A DNA stretch of 64,000 nucleotides, from NCBI GenBank assembly GCA_023055505.1, contig JALIRH010000040.1, forward strand, positions 315,001 through 379,000. The letters are read 5' to 3'. The notes beneath the pieces were generated by a model. The model saw nothing but the letters and a program-made list of their open reading frames with translations, made no database searches and was not told where the DNA came from. This DNA is from Callipepla californica brunnescens. Its lineage: Eukaryota; Chordata; Aves; Galliformes; Odontophoridae. The position numbers and the translations under genes were made by a program. Below, one piece after another: positions 1 through 10,802 of the stretch. Each line of letters begins with the position of its first letter. The first letter of the stretch is position 1.

Positions 1-16
1 ATAGCTACAGGGATGC

Positions 17-385
17 TTATGGAAACGATTTGGGTAAAGGGTAAGTTTTAGGCTTAGCTTTAGATTTAGAGTTAGGTTTAGGTTTAGGATTAGAGTTCTG
101 GTTTTGGTTGGGAGAAGGCTGTTTTTCATTCACATAAGCATTTAGAGCCTGGCAGATCCAGTCCTCAAAGGACCCAAATAATGGCCAGAACAACTGATCT
201 GCCCTTCTCTGCTTTCCTCCCCATACCTCCATACAATCATGTACCATCTTCACCTCACTCTTTCCTCGTCTAGAGGGAGAATCACCCCAATGTTTTAACA
301 TTAAACCTAGGGGGCTTTCTAGTGGTATGTCCGGTAGCTTTACCTGCGAGCTGTACCTAGAGTTCGGAGTGACAGGTCTCTGCAC
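17..385 (-). pseudogene. Retroviral gag N-terminal fragment fused to telomere-like repeat
   Basis: An open frame lies downstream, on the minus strand, of an LTR and primer site, where gag belongs. About the first 90 residues have a gag matrix-like character, with the segment PLESPLGLMLKHW and tryptophan-rich text, as in avian class II endogenous retroviruses. Below about position 115 the frame continues into degenerate telomere repeat and gives low-complexity N/P/K residues, so the gag is cut there. The first ATG may not be the true start: CTTCTGTGCAG just upstream resembles a splice acceptor. The family assignment is inference. Confidence 0.6.
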
Positions 386-462
386 AGAAGTTCCCCAGCC
401 CAGGGGCCGTCCGAAGACGGGGTGCTCCCCTGGAGTGGGAATTCCACAGCAGAGTCGCCTGG

Positions 463-480
463 ATCCGAGTCACGGCACCA
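463..480 (-). other. Primer-binding site, tRNA-His type
   Basis: The plus strand here reads ATCCGAGTCACGGCACCA, the 3' end of tRNA-His with CCA, so the minus strand carries the complementary primer site TGGTGCCGTGACTCGGAT. It lies 3 bp from the LTR end, the standard retroviral spacing. Alpharetroviruses use tRNA-Trp, so this is a different endogenous lineage. Confidence 0.85.
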
Positions 481-483
481 AAT

Positions 484-942
484 TGTTAGAGGTGTGAAGA
501 GAATGATACGCACCAACCGTTGCCAACAGTAAGGAATTTATTGAGCAAGCAATAAATGAGCGGAACAGCGCAGGGCGGCCGGGAGTCTCCTCTGCACCAG
601 AGGTGCTCAACAGGGCCCCCCATCCCCTCTTTTCATTGTCCCTTATCTCTGCATTCATGTCTTATCTTTCTCTTCCTGGGCTGCGCCGGCTGTTATCTGG
701 GGGTCGTTCTCTGTCCCCTGGTGATCGAGATGATGAAGGCCGTAGTTTTCCTCAGCTCCGATCACGTGCGCTCAAGAGGAGATTTTCACTTCTTTTTCTT
801 TTGCAGTTTCTCAGAAGGTCACTGCTATCTGTTGTTCATTGTCCAGGTGTTAGAACTAAGCGCTGTGGCTCCAACTTGCACAAACTACAAAGCTTTTAGA
901 CCAAACTTCGATATATCTATTTTGAGACTTCTACGAACTACA
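484..942 (-). mobile_element. Endogenous retrovirus LTR (5' LTR, 459 bp)
   Basis: Read on the minus strand the element starts TGTAGT and ends CTAACA, three bases before the primer site. A minus-strand AATAAA near 537-543 fits the R region. A poly-A-rich tract (952-980) and then degenerate CCCTAA repeats lie beyond the U3 end. The sequence does not resemble the LTR at 26461-26829, so the two belong to different families. No second LTR of this family is nearby; the provirus is reduced to LTR, leader and part of gag. Confidence 0.8.
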
Positions 943-1039
943 TAGTTCTCAGAAAAAAAAAAAAAAAAAAGAAAAAAAAACCAACGCTGAAAAACACTGA
1001 CACATCTGTCTCGAGTCGGTTTGATTAACAAGTAGAGAA

Positions 1040-2390
1040 CTCATCTTTACCACAATCCTTACCCTAAGCCTAACACTCACCTTAAACCTAACCCGAACCC
1101 TGTACCTAGCCTGAACCCTAAGCATAACCCTAAACCTATCCCTATTCCTATCCTCAACAGTAACCCAAACCCTAATCCTAACACTGACACTCAACCTAGT
1201 TCTAATGCTGTATCTAACCTTAGAACTAAAACAAACCCTATCCCTAAGCCTAATCCTAAATCGAATTCTAACCCTTACCTATACACTATCCCTATCCCCA
1301 AAACCCTTTTCCTATACCTAACCCTTACCACAATACTTACCTTAACCTAGCCCTAACACCAATCCCAGGCCTAACCCTAACACTAACCTGAAACCTAATC
1401 CTATTCCTAACCTTAACCCTAACCAGAGGCCTAACCCTAATGTGACCCTTACACTCAAACTGACCCTGCCCCTAACCCTAAACACAGACTGCCTCCTAAA
1501 CCTAAACCTAAAACTTCCCCTAATGCTAACATGAACACCCAACCTAATCCTAGCTCTAAACACAATCATAAAACTGAGAAAAACTTTTTCCCTAACCCTA
1601 ATCCTAAATCTAATCCGAAACCTAAAACAATCCCAAACCCTTTCCCTATCTCTAACCCTAACCCAGAATCTAAACCTCACCCTATTACTAAACCCAACCT
1701 TACACCTAACCCTATTCCATAACCTAAACTTACCCTAACACTGTAAAATTAAATCTTACCCTAATCGTAACCCTAAACCTAAACATAACCTTACCCTAGT
1801 ACCAAAATAAACTTACCCGTAACCCTAACCCAAAACCTAACAGAACCCTAGCCCTAACCATAATCCTAACCCTAACTCAAACCCTAAATCTAACTCCAAT
1901 CCTTACCCTAAACATAACTCTAAGCATTTCCCAAATCCTAATTCTAACTCTACCCTAACCCTAACCCAAACTCAGACCCTACCACAAAACCCAAGTTTAA
2001 GCCCAACCCTAAACCTAACCAAAAGCATCAGATCACCACAGCCCTCACCTAAATCTATCCCAAAACACGTTCCTAATATTAAACCAAATCCTAATCCAAA
2101 CACTAACCCTACAACTATTCCTAAACCTTTACTTAACACAAAACTAAACCCGAGGCCTAACCCCTTACCTCACCCTGACACTCAAACTAACCCTACCCCT
2201 AACCCTACATACAAATCGAATCCTAAATCTAACCCTAAACTTAACCCTAATGCTACTCCTAACATGAACAGTTAACCTACTTCTGTCCCTGATGCTAAAA
2301 CTCAAATTATCCCTAAACCAAAATCTACACCAAAACCTAACCCTAACCCTAACCCTGACCCTGAACCTGACCTAAACCCTAACCCTAACC
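1040..2390. repeat. Degenerate CCCTAA telomere-like repeat, block A
   Basis: Runs of CCCTAA, CCTAAA and CCTAAC variants with frequent substitutions, C-rich on the plus strand. Open frames here are low-complexity and not genes. Together with the TTAGGG-like text at 1-110, this tract flanks the LTR-gag fragment with G-rich repeat to its left and C-rich repeat to its right. Confidence 0.93.
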
Positions 2391-2466
2391 AGTCGCAAAA
2401 AAGGCCTGAATCCATACAGCCTTTTCACTGTAAAAATTTGGGAGAGAAAATCTGGCTTATCATTCA
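2391..2466. repeat. Left arm of a long-range inverted repeat
   Basis: The reverse complement of this segment matches 9822-9893 with few differences; the shared core includes GTGAAAAGGCTGTATGG. It sits exactly where the CCCTAA tract ends. No function is recognised. 2467-3129 shows no recognisable gene and is presumably intronic or flanking sequence of the XPO1 pseudogene. Confidence 0.85.
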
Positions 2467-3129
2467 GATCTCAGCTTTAAAGAAATCTAAAACCAAAACA
2501 AAGCATGCAGTTCCCAGATTCCCAGCAACATTTTTCCCCATACTTTCACCACCATAGATTGAGAAGACCATTTGCTGGACTTACACAGTCTCAGCAGGGT
2601 GAACCACATTTTGTCAGTGCACAACATTAATTACCACTTGCTCCACAGGCACAGGACAGACGGCCTCAACAGTTAAGCACCCGGACACTACAGGGATACA
2701 CTTTCTGATTCACACTGCTGCAAAACGGCACCCATCTATTGTGCAAGTACCTGTGGTAAACCGTAACACAGAAACTCTAGCAGCTATGGAAATCAGGAAA
2801 GAAATAAGAACTAATCAATACTTCTACTCAAAGGACGTATGAATATACTTGAAGTAGACTTCAGCTTCCAGGACCACGACATCCCAAGGTCCTGGAACAG
2901 AAAAACAACTCCTAATTTAATTCCAGAACTGTATCAAGAAATTAGGTCAGTGAGATTTAGACATTCACCCAGACAGCCACAGCTCATGAACCTCACCTTC
3001 ATTTCCATACAACAGAATAATGCTATGTAAACTACATAGCATAACATGCCCTGCCCCCTTTCTTGCAATATCCTGAATATAAAATCCCTTTTCTTTTTTT
3101 TCCATTATCCAAAATTTACATAGAAATAC

Positions 3130-3324
3130 CTTCTTGATCATATTTAACGTGCACTCAAAAACAGCATCAAAGATCGGAGGTATTTCAGCAGCGATGTGCC
3201 CACCCAGCTTGTTCACAGCGACAGCCACAGCACCCAGTACTGCAGGCTCTCTAGCAGCTGGAACATTTCTCTGGTAGCCAATGAGAGCGGCACCCAACAA
3301 GGGAGGAACAAAGTTTTCAGCAAC
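3130..3324 (-). pseudogene. XPO1: XPO1 pseudogene exon (last retained), block A
   Basis: VAENFVPPLL, YQRNVPAAREP and EIPPIFDAVFECTLNMI match XPO1. The frame is open from acceptor atttag to donor AAG|gtattt. No following exon is found before the telomere-like tract. Confidence 0.95.
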
Positions 3325-3710
3325 CTAAATCAAAAGCAAGACATGGTTAGAGCAGTGCAGTTACCCAACAAAGCCTCACACAATTACACAGCAGTTCGGA
3401 AAGAAGTTAAAAATGAACTTACACGTCCACATGCTTCCCACACACTGTGTTCATCCAGCAGTGCTTGCCTGAGGGCTCTCTTACACCTTCCTGCTTCCCC
3501 TTAGGACTGCTCTCAGCTGACACTACCTGAAGCACTCCAAACACAGCTCAGGCCTACCCCTGTATGATCACAGCTTATCATCCTTCCTGCAGATTTTGCA
3601 GTTCTGAAGCCAGTTCCTGTGAACAGAACAGTGTTAACTGCACTGCAGCAGAAGAGCAGAGTTCCTCCTGAATGTGTCGTATCAACTGTTTGTATGCCAT
3701 ATTTACTTAC

Positions 3711-3817
3711 CATCTGAGGATCGCTGGACCTGCTCACCCAGCCAGAAATCAGTTCTAAAGTTTCCCTTTTTACAGTCCTCATCCTTCTAACCAAGGGCTG
3801 CTTGGTTTCCACTTCGC
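3711..3817 (-). pseudogene. XPO1: XPO1 pseudogene exon (MRTVKRETLELISGWVSRS), block A
   Basis: Acceptor tttcag, then EVETKQPLVRRMRTVKRE and LISGWVSRSSDPQM, donor ATG|gtaagt. It is one of the best-kept exons. Confidence 0.95.
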
Positions 3818-5215
3818 CTGAAAGGTAGCAAAGCTGCACTGAATCTGGGTTAAGATGCGTCAACAAACAGATGCCCTTCAACTCGTTCCAGAAGATTTAG
3901 AATGTTTCATTTTTATACCCAAATGACAAAGAAGGAAGATCTCTCGTTCATATTATGCAGATTAAAACCATTTTCCCATTACTTCAGCTCCATGGATCCA
4001 AGTTGCAATTTAGTATTCCACTGCTACTGCTGACAGCACAGTCTGCCAGCACAACTCAGAAACAATGCTGCAGCTTCTTCTTCAAGGAAGGGAATGTTCC
4101 TTCAGCTCTCAGGATCATGCTTACCTCTGGTTCTCGCTGCGTGATGACAAGAACCAAGCTATACAGTGTTCTAAAGCACCCTCCTGATTTTGTCACAAAC
4201 ATAACTGTTCCAACTTGTCTTTACTACAAGGAGCCCAATTCTTACTTCATTTTCTCACGTCCAAGTCCATGTAAGTCTCGTCAGTAGAACTTGCCCTAAC
4301 TGAGTGCACAGCCACACAATCATAACAGTACATCCAAGGAAAACTTCACCAGACTGCAGCCAGGGAAACAAAGGCAGAACTGCTCCTGCTGCCATCAGAG
4401 ATAACAGCTGTGAGAACACACTCTGAGCCAAGTGCCACCTCATTGGCTGTTGCTCGAGTAAAATCTCACCACTACAAGTCCTAGCAACTGCTTCCTATTT
4501 CTCTCGTTGTGTTTTCTTTTTGTTTTAAGCACCTTCTGGCAATTAGAGCTGCAGAATCAAAAGAATGCATTAAGTTCTGAGAAGCTACGTCAAGGTGTAT
4601 TCATTGCATGGGTAAGAAAGTCTGTCATAACACTGCTCCGATAACCGAGTCACTTCATTCGTCAAGGGATGCTACAGCAGCACATTCTACTTCGATATCA
4701 TAGACCCAATTTTTTCCAGGTAACAGTGGTTAGGTAACTCGGGTAGCTCCTAATTCCTCCTCAGTGATTACCAGTCTAGTTGATGACAAATCTGAGGCGC
4801 CTTCACTGAAGTTACACTTCTGCAATGAAGCTTTTTCAGTAGTAGAATAGCACCAAACCAAAACTCTGCCAACGTCCTAAGGTCTTTTCTTATCTAGAAC
4901 GATTAAGTCAGAACTTACAACTGTGTCTCCACAAGACTGCTATCTGTCACCAGTCTCCGGTACCCTTCCTAAACTCACACTTGAAGAGCTTTCCTCCTTC
5001 CGGAATCAGAGTTTCTTTGAACAAAACATCTGGCTAACAAAAACAAGAACCTAAGCAAGCACATTTTCAGGCATTCTCTTGCCCAAACGCACACACAAAG
5101 AAACAACAAAAACCACCACCACCAACAGACACACAGTGAGATAAGCCCAGCAAATTCACAACCCGATTACGTGCACTGCCCATCCCGCTGTTAGGAAGGA
5201 CGTGGAATTTCTTAC
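3818..5215 (-). other. Intron of the XPO1 pseudogene
   Basis: No exon, RNA gene or repeat family is recognised in this stretch. The plus-strand frame at 3955-4287 is open in both blocks but has no recognisable product and is treated as chance. Confidence 0.6.
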
Positions 5216-5399
5216 CGTCAGCCTCAAGAGCTGCAGAGATGTTTTCACTTGGGCACTTGGACACATTCAGCATATCTAAATCAATTCTTCCCAGCTGAAT
5301 CACAAAGGGGCGGCCAGCTGCTTTCCATGCCCTTACGCTGCTTTTCAGAAAGCTACCAAGCTGCGTAATGGCTTCAGGATCCTTCAGAACATCACCATT
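5216..5399 (-). pseudogene. XPO1: XPO1 pseudogene exon (NGDVLKDPE...SENISAALEADG), block A
   Basis: Open from acceptor ttccacag to donor G|gtaag, with FVIQLGRIDLDMLNV and SENISAAL matching XPO1. It splices in phase with the next exon to give ADGEVETKQP. Confidence 0.94.
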
Positions 5400-5711
5400 C
5401 TGTGGAAAAGAACTGAGCTGACTCCATTCAATCAATGAAAACACCATTTATCTTCTAATACAAAAACGGTCACTTTCACGTGTTTATCTTACACGCTGTG
5501 TTAAAGCATGTTCTGTCAAGTTCTTCAACTGGATTTAAACCAGTCTCAATTGTTTAGGTCTCCTTCAACACTTCTACTGCCAGATCAACCATTGCTTTAT
5601 AAAAGTTCAGCACAGCCAAGTTCACTTCATTCCAGAGGTAAAAAAAAAAAAAAAGAAATGTAATAACAAGAAACATTCAGCAGTTTAACTTTAGTTGAAT
5701 ACACAAAATGT

Positions 5712-8205
5712 GATCCTAGCAGAGACAGTCAGAGACCTGCTCCTCCATCTGAACTGCCGCAAGTCCATGGGACCAGATGGGATCCACCCAAGGGTGCTGA
5801 GGGAGCTGGCAGAGGTGATTGCCAAGCCGCCTTCTGCCATCTATCAGCATTCCTGGTCATCTGGAGAGGTCCCACAAGATTGGAGGCTTGCCAATGTGAC
5901 TCCCATCTACAAGAAAGACCGTAAGGAAGATCCGGGGAACTACAGGCCTGTCAGCCTGACCTCGCTATCAGGGAAAGTTATGGAGCGGTTGATCTTGAGG
6001 GAGATGACACGGCACGTGCATGGCAACCAGGGGATCAGACCCAGCCAGCACGGGTTCACAAAGGGCAGCACGTGCTTGTCCAGCCTCATCTCCTTCTACG
6101 ACTGGGTGACCAGACTGGTAGATGAGGGAAAGGCTGTTGATGTAGTCTACCTGGACTTCAGCAGTCTTTGACACGGTCTCCCACGGTATTCTCCTGGAGA
6201 AACAGGCAGCCCGTGGTGTGGACAGGTTCACGAGAATTGGCGAGAGGGCCGTGCCCAGTTGGTAGTGGTTAATGGAGTTAAGTCCAGCTGGAGTCCCATT
6301 ACGAGTGGTGTCCCCCAAGGATCGGTATTGGGGCCCATCTTGTTTAATATCTTTATTGATGACCTGGATGAGAAGATTGAGTGTACCCTCGGTAAGTTTG
6401 CAGATGACACCAAGCTGGGAGGATGTGTCGATGTGCCTGAGGGTAGGGCGGCCCTTCAGCGGGGTCGGGATAGGCTGAACAGCTGGGCTGAGCTCAATGG
6501 GACGAGGTTCAAGAAGGCCAAGTGCCGGGTGCTGCACTTCGGCCACGGTAACCCCATGCAATGCTATAGGCTTGGGGCAGAATGGCTTGAAGACTGTACA
6601 GAGGAAAAGGACCTGGGGGTGTTGGTTGATGCCCGGCTCAACATGAGCTGGCAGTGTGTCCAGGTGGCCAAGAAGGCCAATGGCATCCTGGCCTGTATTA
6701 GAAATAATGTAGCCAGCAGGAGCAGGGAGGTGATCATCCCCCGGACTCAGCTCGGATGCGGCTGCACCTCGAGTACTGTGTTCAGTTTTGGGGCCCTCAC
6801 TACAAGAAAGACATCGAGGCCCTGGAGCGTGTTCAGAGAAGGGCAACAAAACTGGTGAGGGGTCTGGAGCACAAGTCTTACGAGGAGCGGCTGAGGGAGC
6901 TGGGATTGTTTAGTCTGGAGAAAAGGAGGCTCAGAGGAGACCTCACTGCACTCTACCACTTCCTGAAGGGAGGCTGTGGTGAGGAGGGGTGTCACCGGTT
7001 TGTGGGCCGGTTCGGCCCGGTCCCATGACAACTGAGGCAGGGGACCCACGGGCCCACACCCCGGACAAGGGGAAGGGGGAAAAGGAAAAGGGAGATGGGC
7101 CTAGAAACAAAACAGCGGCAACGATCCGAGGCGGAAAGCTAGTTTACTAAATAAGATAGCAGAAAGTAAAATGACACCATATAATAGGAATTGAAGCTAA
7201 TGAATCAAACAAAATGAGCAAGAGAGAGTGTCCGATAAACTGAAGGCCTTATGCTAATGCTGAAGGCGAGACGGCAGCGAGCACCCACTGCTGAATCGAT
7301 CCCGAAGGAAAGAGAGCATCCCGTGACTGCAGACAGTTTTTATCTTTTCCCTCTGAGCGGAAAACACGTAAAAATACAAAGCATCCTAAAGTCCTCTGGG
7401 GAATGGAGTTCTCCCTCTCTTCTGAGACAGGCATACCCATAACTATCGATGACCCACAGAGCTGTAGCATTAACTCTCCAACTCCCAATACACCACATGA
7501 TGTTATGATGTGGAATATCAACAATACAACAAAAATCATAAAAACCATGTGTATGGGAACTGTTGAATCACGGCCTGAACCACTGATTGATCACCTGAGG
7601 CCAGCACTGAGTCAGCTGCAGGGGCACAAGTGAGTGTGATTGGAAGGGGTGGAGTTTGACTCCACCTCTCCCATGACCCCATTGAAGGGCTGACCACCAC
7701 CAGGGAAGGATCTCTGGTTGGAGATCCCTCCCTAGTGCAGTTATCGGCAAGCCTCGACCGTCTCCAAAGTTGAGCCACTCTTTCCTCATTAACTATCTGT
7801 ATACCATCTACTTAAGCCCATCGAAAATATACCATCTTTGGCACCATTTCTTTTGGATGCTATTCTTGGGGGTTATTTGCCCTACACCATGACAAGGGGG
7901 TCGGCCTCTTCTCCCAGATAACTAATGACAGAACGAGAGGGAATGGCCACAAGCTGTGCCGAGGAAGATTTAGATTAGATTTGAGGACCAATTTTTTCTT
8001 TGAAAGAGTGGTCAGGCACTGGAATGGCCTGCCTAGGGAGGGGGTTGAGGCACCATCCCCAGTGCTGTTCAAGAAGCGCTTAGATGAGGTGCTAAGGGGA
8101 TTTGATTTAGTAGCATAGTGGGTAGGGATGGTGGTAGGAGGACGGTTGGACTAGATGATCTTGGAGGTCCTCTCCAACCTCACGTATCTATCAATCTATG
8201 AATCC
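5712..8205 (+). mobile_element. CR1 LINE, 5'-truncated, block A
   Basis: The frame carries reverse-transcriptase signatures: [52 protein letters not shown] and FADDTKLGG, then the C-terminal [18 protein letters not shown]. After a nested LTR the 3' tail resumes ([30 protein letters not shown]). Frames are broken near 6165 (LDFSSL stop) and near 6755. The left edge is a 631-bp deletion junction at 5711/5712, not the element's own end. The 3' end is near TATCTATCAATCTATG. Dead copy. Confidence 0.93.
6990..7894. mobile_element. Solo LTR nested in CR1, block A
   Basis: The element is bounded by TGTCA and TGACA and flanked by a 5-bp target duplication AGGGG (6985-6989 and 7895-7899). It splits the CR1 frame exactly. 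The first about 565 bp match the solo LTR at 12111-12673; the remaining about 340 bp are specific to this copy. No internal retroviral genes lie between the ends, so it is a solo LTR or an equivalent LTR-type insertion. Orientation was not determined. Confidence 0.85.
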
Positions 8206-8794
8206 TACTATGTACGTTCCAGAGACTTCCTTGCTTTTACCCCCATATCCTGAAGTAAGCCCTCTCAGGCACGTGCTTTCTCTTACAATAGCTCCATTTC
8301 TTTCTTTTACGGAACTTTGGGCTGACTCAAGTGCAGGAAAAACAGAAGCTGGAACTCATTACCTCCTCTGCCCCACATTCCCAAGTTACTGCAATGCAGC
8401 AGCCTACGCTGTGCGTGCACTGCACTCCATCAGAGCACATTCCCCTGCAGGTACTCCCTTGCCCCTGCACATGCCAGACCCATAAGTACACTACCACAGC
8501 AGAACATTCTCCTTTGCTAATCAAGACCTCAAATTTACATTGACCATCTCATTTCAAAGCATTCTAGAAACAAAGAATTTCAACTCACCACTCTTTACAT
8601 TATTAAGATCTCAATTAGAATTCTTGGAAGGAGAATGAATCTGACCGGACCACCTGTAACGTAACGCTCTCACTGACACACACCGTGACTGAGAAACACA
8701 GTTCAAGTCTTAAAGACTACTACCAATTCATTTTTGATGTGTCACGACGCTGACTGCCTTCACAAATTTACTCACACTCCTGAATTCAATGTAC
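8206..8794. other. Intron of the XPO1 pseudogene, no recognised feature
   Basis: AT-balanced sequence with short unsupported frames on both strands. Nothing is recognised beyond the end of CR1. Confidence 0.5.
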
Positions 8795-8972
8795 CTGATG
8801 TGGCTGAAGGTCACAGATGACCGTATTAATATTGTTCAAGATTTCATCAATGCAAGGCATCACTTCTCCCACCCGAACCTGAACAAAATGTCGGCGGCAC
8901 TTCTGTGCTATTTTTATCAAGGTATCACAAGCTGTACCTCACAAGCCATATCCTGGACTCCATCGTGGGTTT
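8795..8972 (-). pseudogene. XPO1: XPO1 pseudogene exon with 14-bp duplication, block A
   Basis: THDGVQDMAC and KIAQKCRRHFVQVRVGEVM match XPO1. At 8925-8946 a 14-bp tandem duplication (TCACAAGC repeated on the plus strand) shifts the frame and gives a stop. Donor CAG|gtacat. Confidence 0.93.
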
Positions 8973-9086
8973 CTAAATTAAATCACATCAGTTACTGCTT
9001 TCTATTTCCCCCAGACATGCACATATACTGCGCATAATTTGTTTTTCATTCAGAAAGTCAGAACAGCAAGTGAAAGAGATGGTCAC

Positions 9087-9243
9087 CATGCAGAAACTCA
9101 AAGAACTTGCCGACTGCTGTCTTCAAAAACTCCCAGTGAGCTCTCAAAAAACGTGGGTATTGGCCTACTATGTACGTTCTGTTGGATGCAATAGTGGCTT
9201 TATTGTCTGTTCCTCTCTTTTGTTCACAGAGCCCTGGGGGATC
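9087..9243 (-). pseudogene. XPO1: XPO1 pseudogene exon (LCEQKRG / [13 protein letters not shown]), block A
   Basis: It starts after ttgtag, carries [13 protein letters not shown] and [18 protein letters not shown], and is open throughout. It ends in phase 1 and restores a Glu codon with the next exon. Confidence 0.93.
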
Positions 9244-9821
9244 CTACAATATAACATACGATTAGTTTTCTCCCAAGTTCACAGACCGGATGAGCAGTAT
9301 AAAGGCTAAAATAAGCGGCAGTAACCATACAGGAAAGTAGTTGCCATTCTCAAGCTCAAAGCCAAAATATTTTAAGGAAAAAAAAAAAAAAAAAAAAAAG
9401 AACAAACCAACCAACTGCCCCAGTTTAGGATCAGGACAGTTCCATAAGTTTCAACCAAACCAAGAACACCGCGTTTTCAGTCACGCGATTTAGGTGCAAC
9501 TAATAACTGCCCCAGGGCAGACTGCAGCAACCCAAAGTGCTGAGTACTGAGCAACCAGCTGATAAACATACAGGTGTTACACAGCAAGCAGGGGAAACTA
9601 ACTCCTCTCTGCCTATGGCATCACAATGACACATTTCACTTCTGTGGGCAACGTCTTCTTCCCATGCTCTTTCCACACACACTTACTAAAACTTCAGCGG
9701 CAGAAGAGAAGGTGCTAGCTGGTTCAAAGCAACGCACGTTACTTTGCTTCGTTAAGGTTACTCTTACTTCATTAGTGCTTCCTTCCTGTGTCTGTGGCAT
9801 TCCTAAAGCAAAATCTTTCAT

Positions 9822-9893
9822 CATAAGCCAAATTTTCTCTCCAAAATTTTCACAGTGAAAAGGCTGTATGGATTCAGGCCTTTTTTGTGACTG
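9822..9893. repeat. Right arm of a long-range inverted repeat
   Basis: This segment matches the reverse complement of 2391-2466. On the minus strand the surrounding text is open (GEKIWLMMKDFALGMPQ), but no gene is recognised. It lies in an XPO1 intron about 7.4 kb from its partner. Confidence 0.85.
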
Positions 9894-10066
9894 AGGAATT
9901 CATCAGCCTAAAATTCAGAATATGACATTCCTCATTCAATTATTCTCATCAACGTTTGCTATACAGGGTAGCTCACCGAAGAACACAGAGCAGGATCTTT
10001 TGAAGCTCAATTTCTTGAGCATGAATTACAAAGCTCAACAAAGCTGTCAGTCTTGTGCCATGGTAC

Positions 10067-10243
10067 CTTCATTCCTGTCACAAGGGATCTTTTTTCATCC
10101 TCTTCATGCATCGCCCGCTGACTGAGCCTATTGCCCAACAGAGCGCATTCAGGTTTCCCAGGAGCAGTCCGTCCCATGCACTTCTTGCAAAGCTTTTCAG
10201 CCATTATTCGTTCTGTGTCTGCACAGCCCAGATGTGTAAGATA
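10067..10243 (-). pseudogene. XPO1: XPO1 pseudogene exon (YLTHL / AMHEEDEKR), block A
   Basis: YLTHLGCADTERIMAEKL and AMHEEDEKRSLVTGMK match XPO1. Between them (10125-10180) the matching residues lie in another frame, which implies small compensating deletions. Donor is AAG|gtacca. Confidence 0.9.
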
Positions 10244-10664
10244 CTGAAAGACAATTAACAATAACAGTAAGCAGGCATATTTTTTTAAGCAACAAACTGG
10301 ATCGCATCTCTATTAAGCTGAACAGTAAGGAGGAGTTTTAATATTAAAAATATAGAGATCAGAATAAATCTACTGTTAACTATACTGCACAAGTATGGCA
10401 GTGAGAACACACGAGCACAGCAGTGAGAATACAAAAATGTGCATTTTACGTTCATAAAGCCGTTAACAAACACTCAGTGCTCCCTTCCCCTGTTTGCGTT
10501 TAGAAGAAGAATGTTCTCACTGAAGTCTCATGAACTGACCCTACAGCTGAGAGATGCGATGACTTTCAGATTCCCCTCCTCCCCTGCCCCCCACGTAACC
10601 CTGCTGCACGCATGCTCCTGGTGCAGCCGCACAGACCTACAGGACAGCAGTTCTCGCCACTTAC
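10244..10664. other. XPO1 pseudogene intron, site of a block difference
   Basis: At about 10323 block A lacks 548 bp present in block B at 48438-48985. Nothing else is recognised. Confidence 0.7.
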
Positions 10665-10802
10665 CCAATGCTTCTCTCATATTTCTATAGAAGGTTATGG
10701 AATCTGTATCCTTCATGAGTTCTCGTACTACGTCCCCTGGATCATTTCCACCACGAGCACTCCTTCAGGTTTAGCCATACCGCCAACCATCAGCGATCGA
10801 AC
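10665..10802 (-). pseudogene. XPO1: XPO1 pseudogene exon (MAKPE / MKDTDS), block A
   Basis: It begins VRSLMVGGMAKPE and ends DTDSITFYRNMREALG, as in XPO1. A one-base deletion near 10747 separates the two halves into different frames. Acceptor is gtttag and donor gtaagt. Confidence 0.92.

Noticed and set aside
463..480. A tRNA-His gene
   Set aside because: Only the 3' 18 bases match; no cloverleaf surrounds it and it sits 3 bp from an LTR, so it is a primer site.
3955..4287. Plus-strand 110-residue frame in both blocks
   Set aside because: Intronic to the XPO1 pseudogene with no recognised domain; identity between blocks reflects recent duplication, not constraint.
5968..6849. Minus-strand 293-residue open frame (and its copy 44047-44928)
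   Set aside because: Antisense shadow of the CR1 reverse-transcriptase frame, which carries the recognisable motifs on the plus strand.
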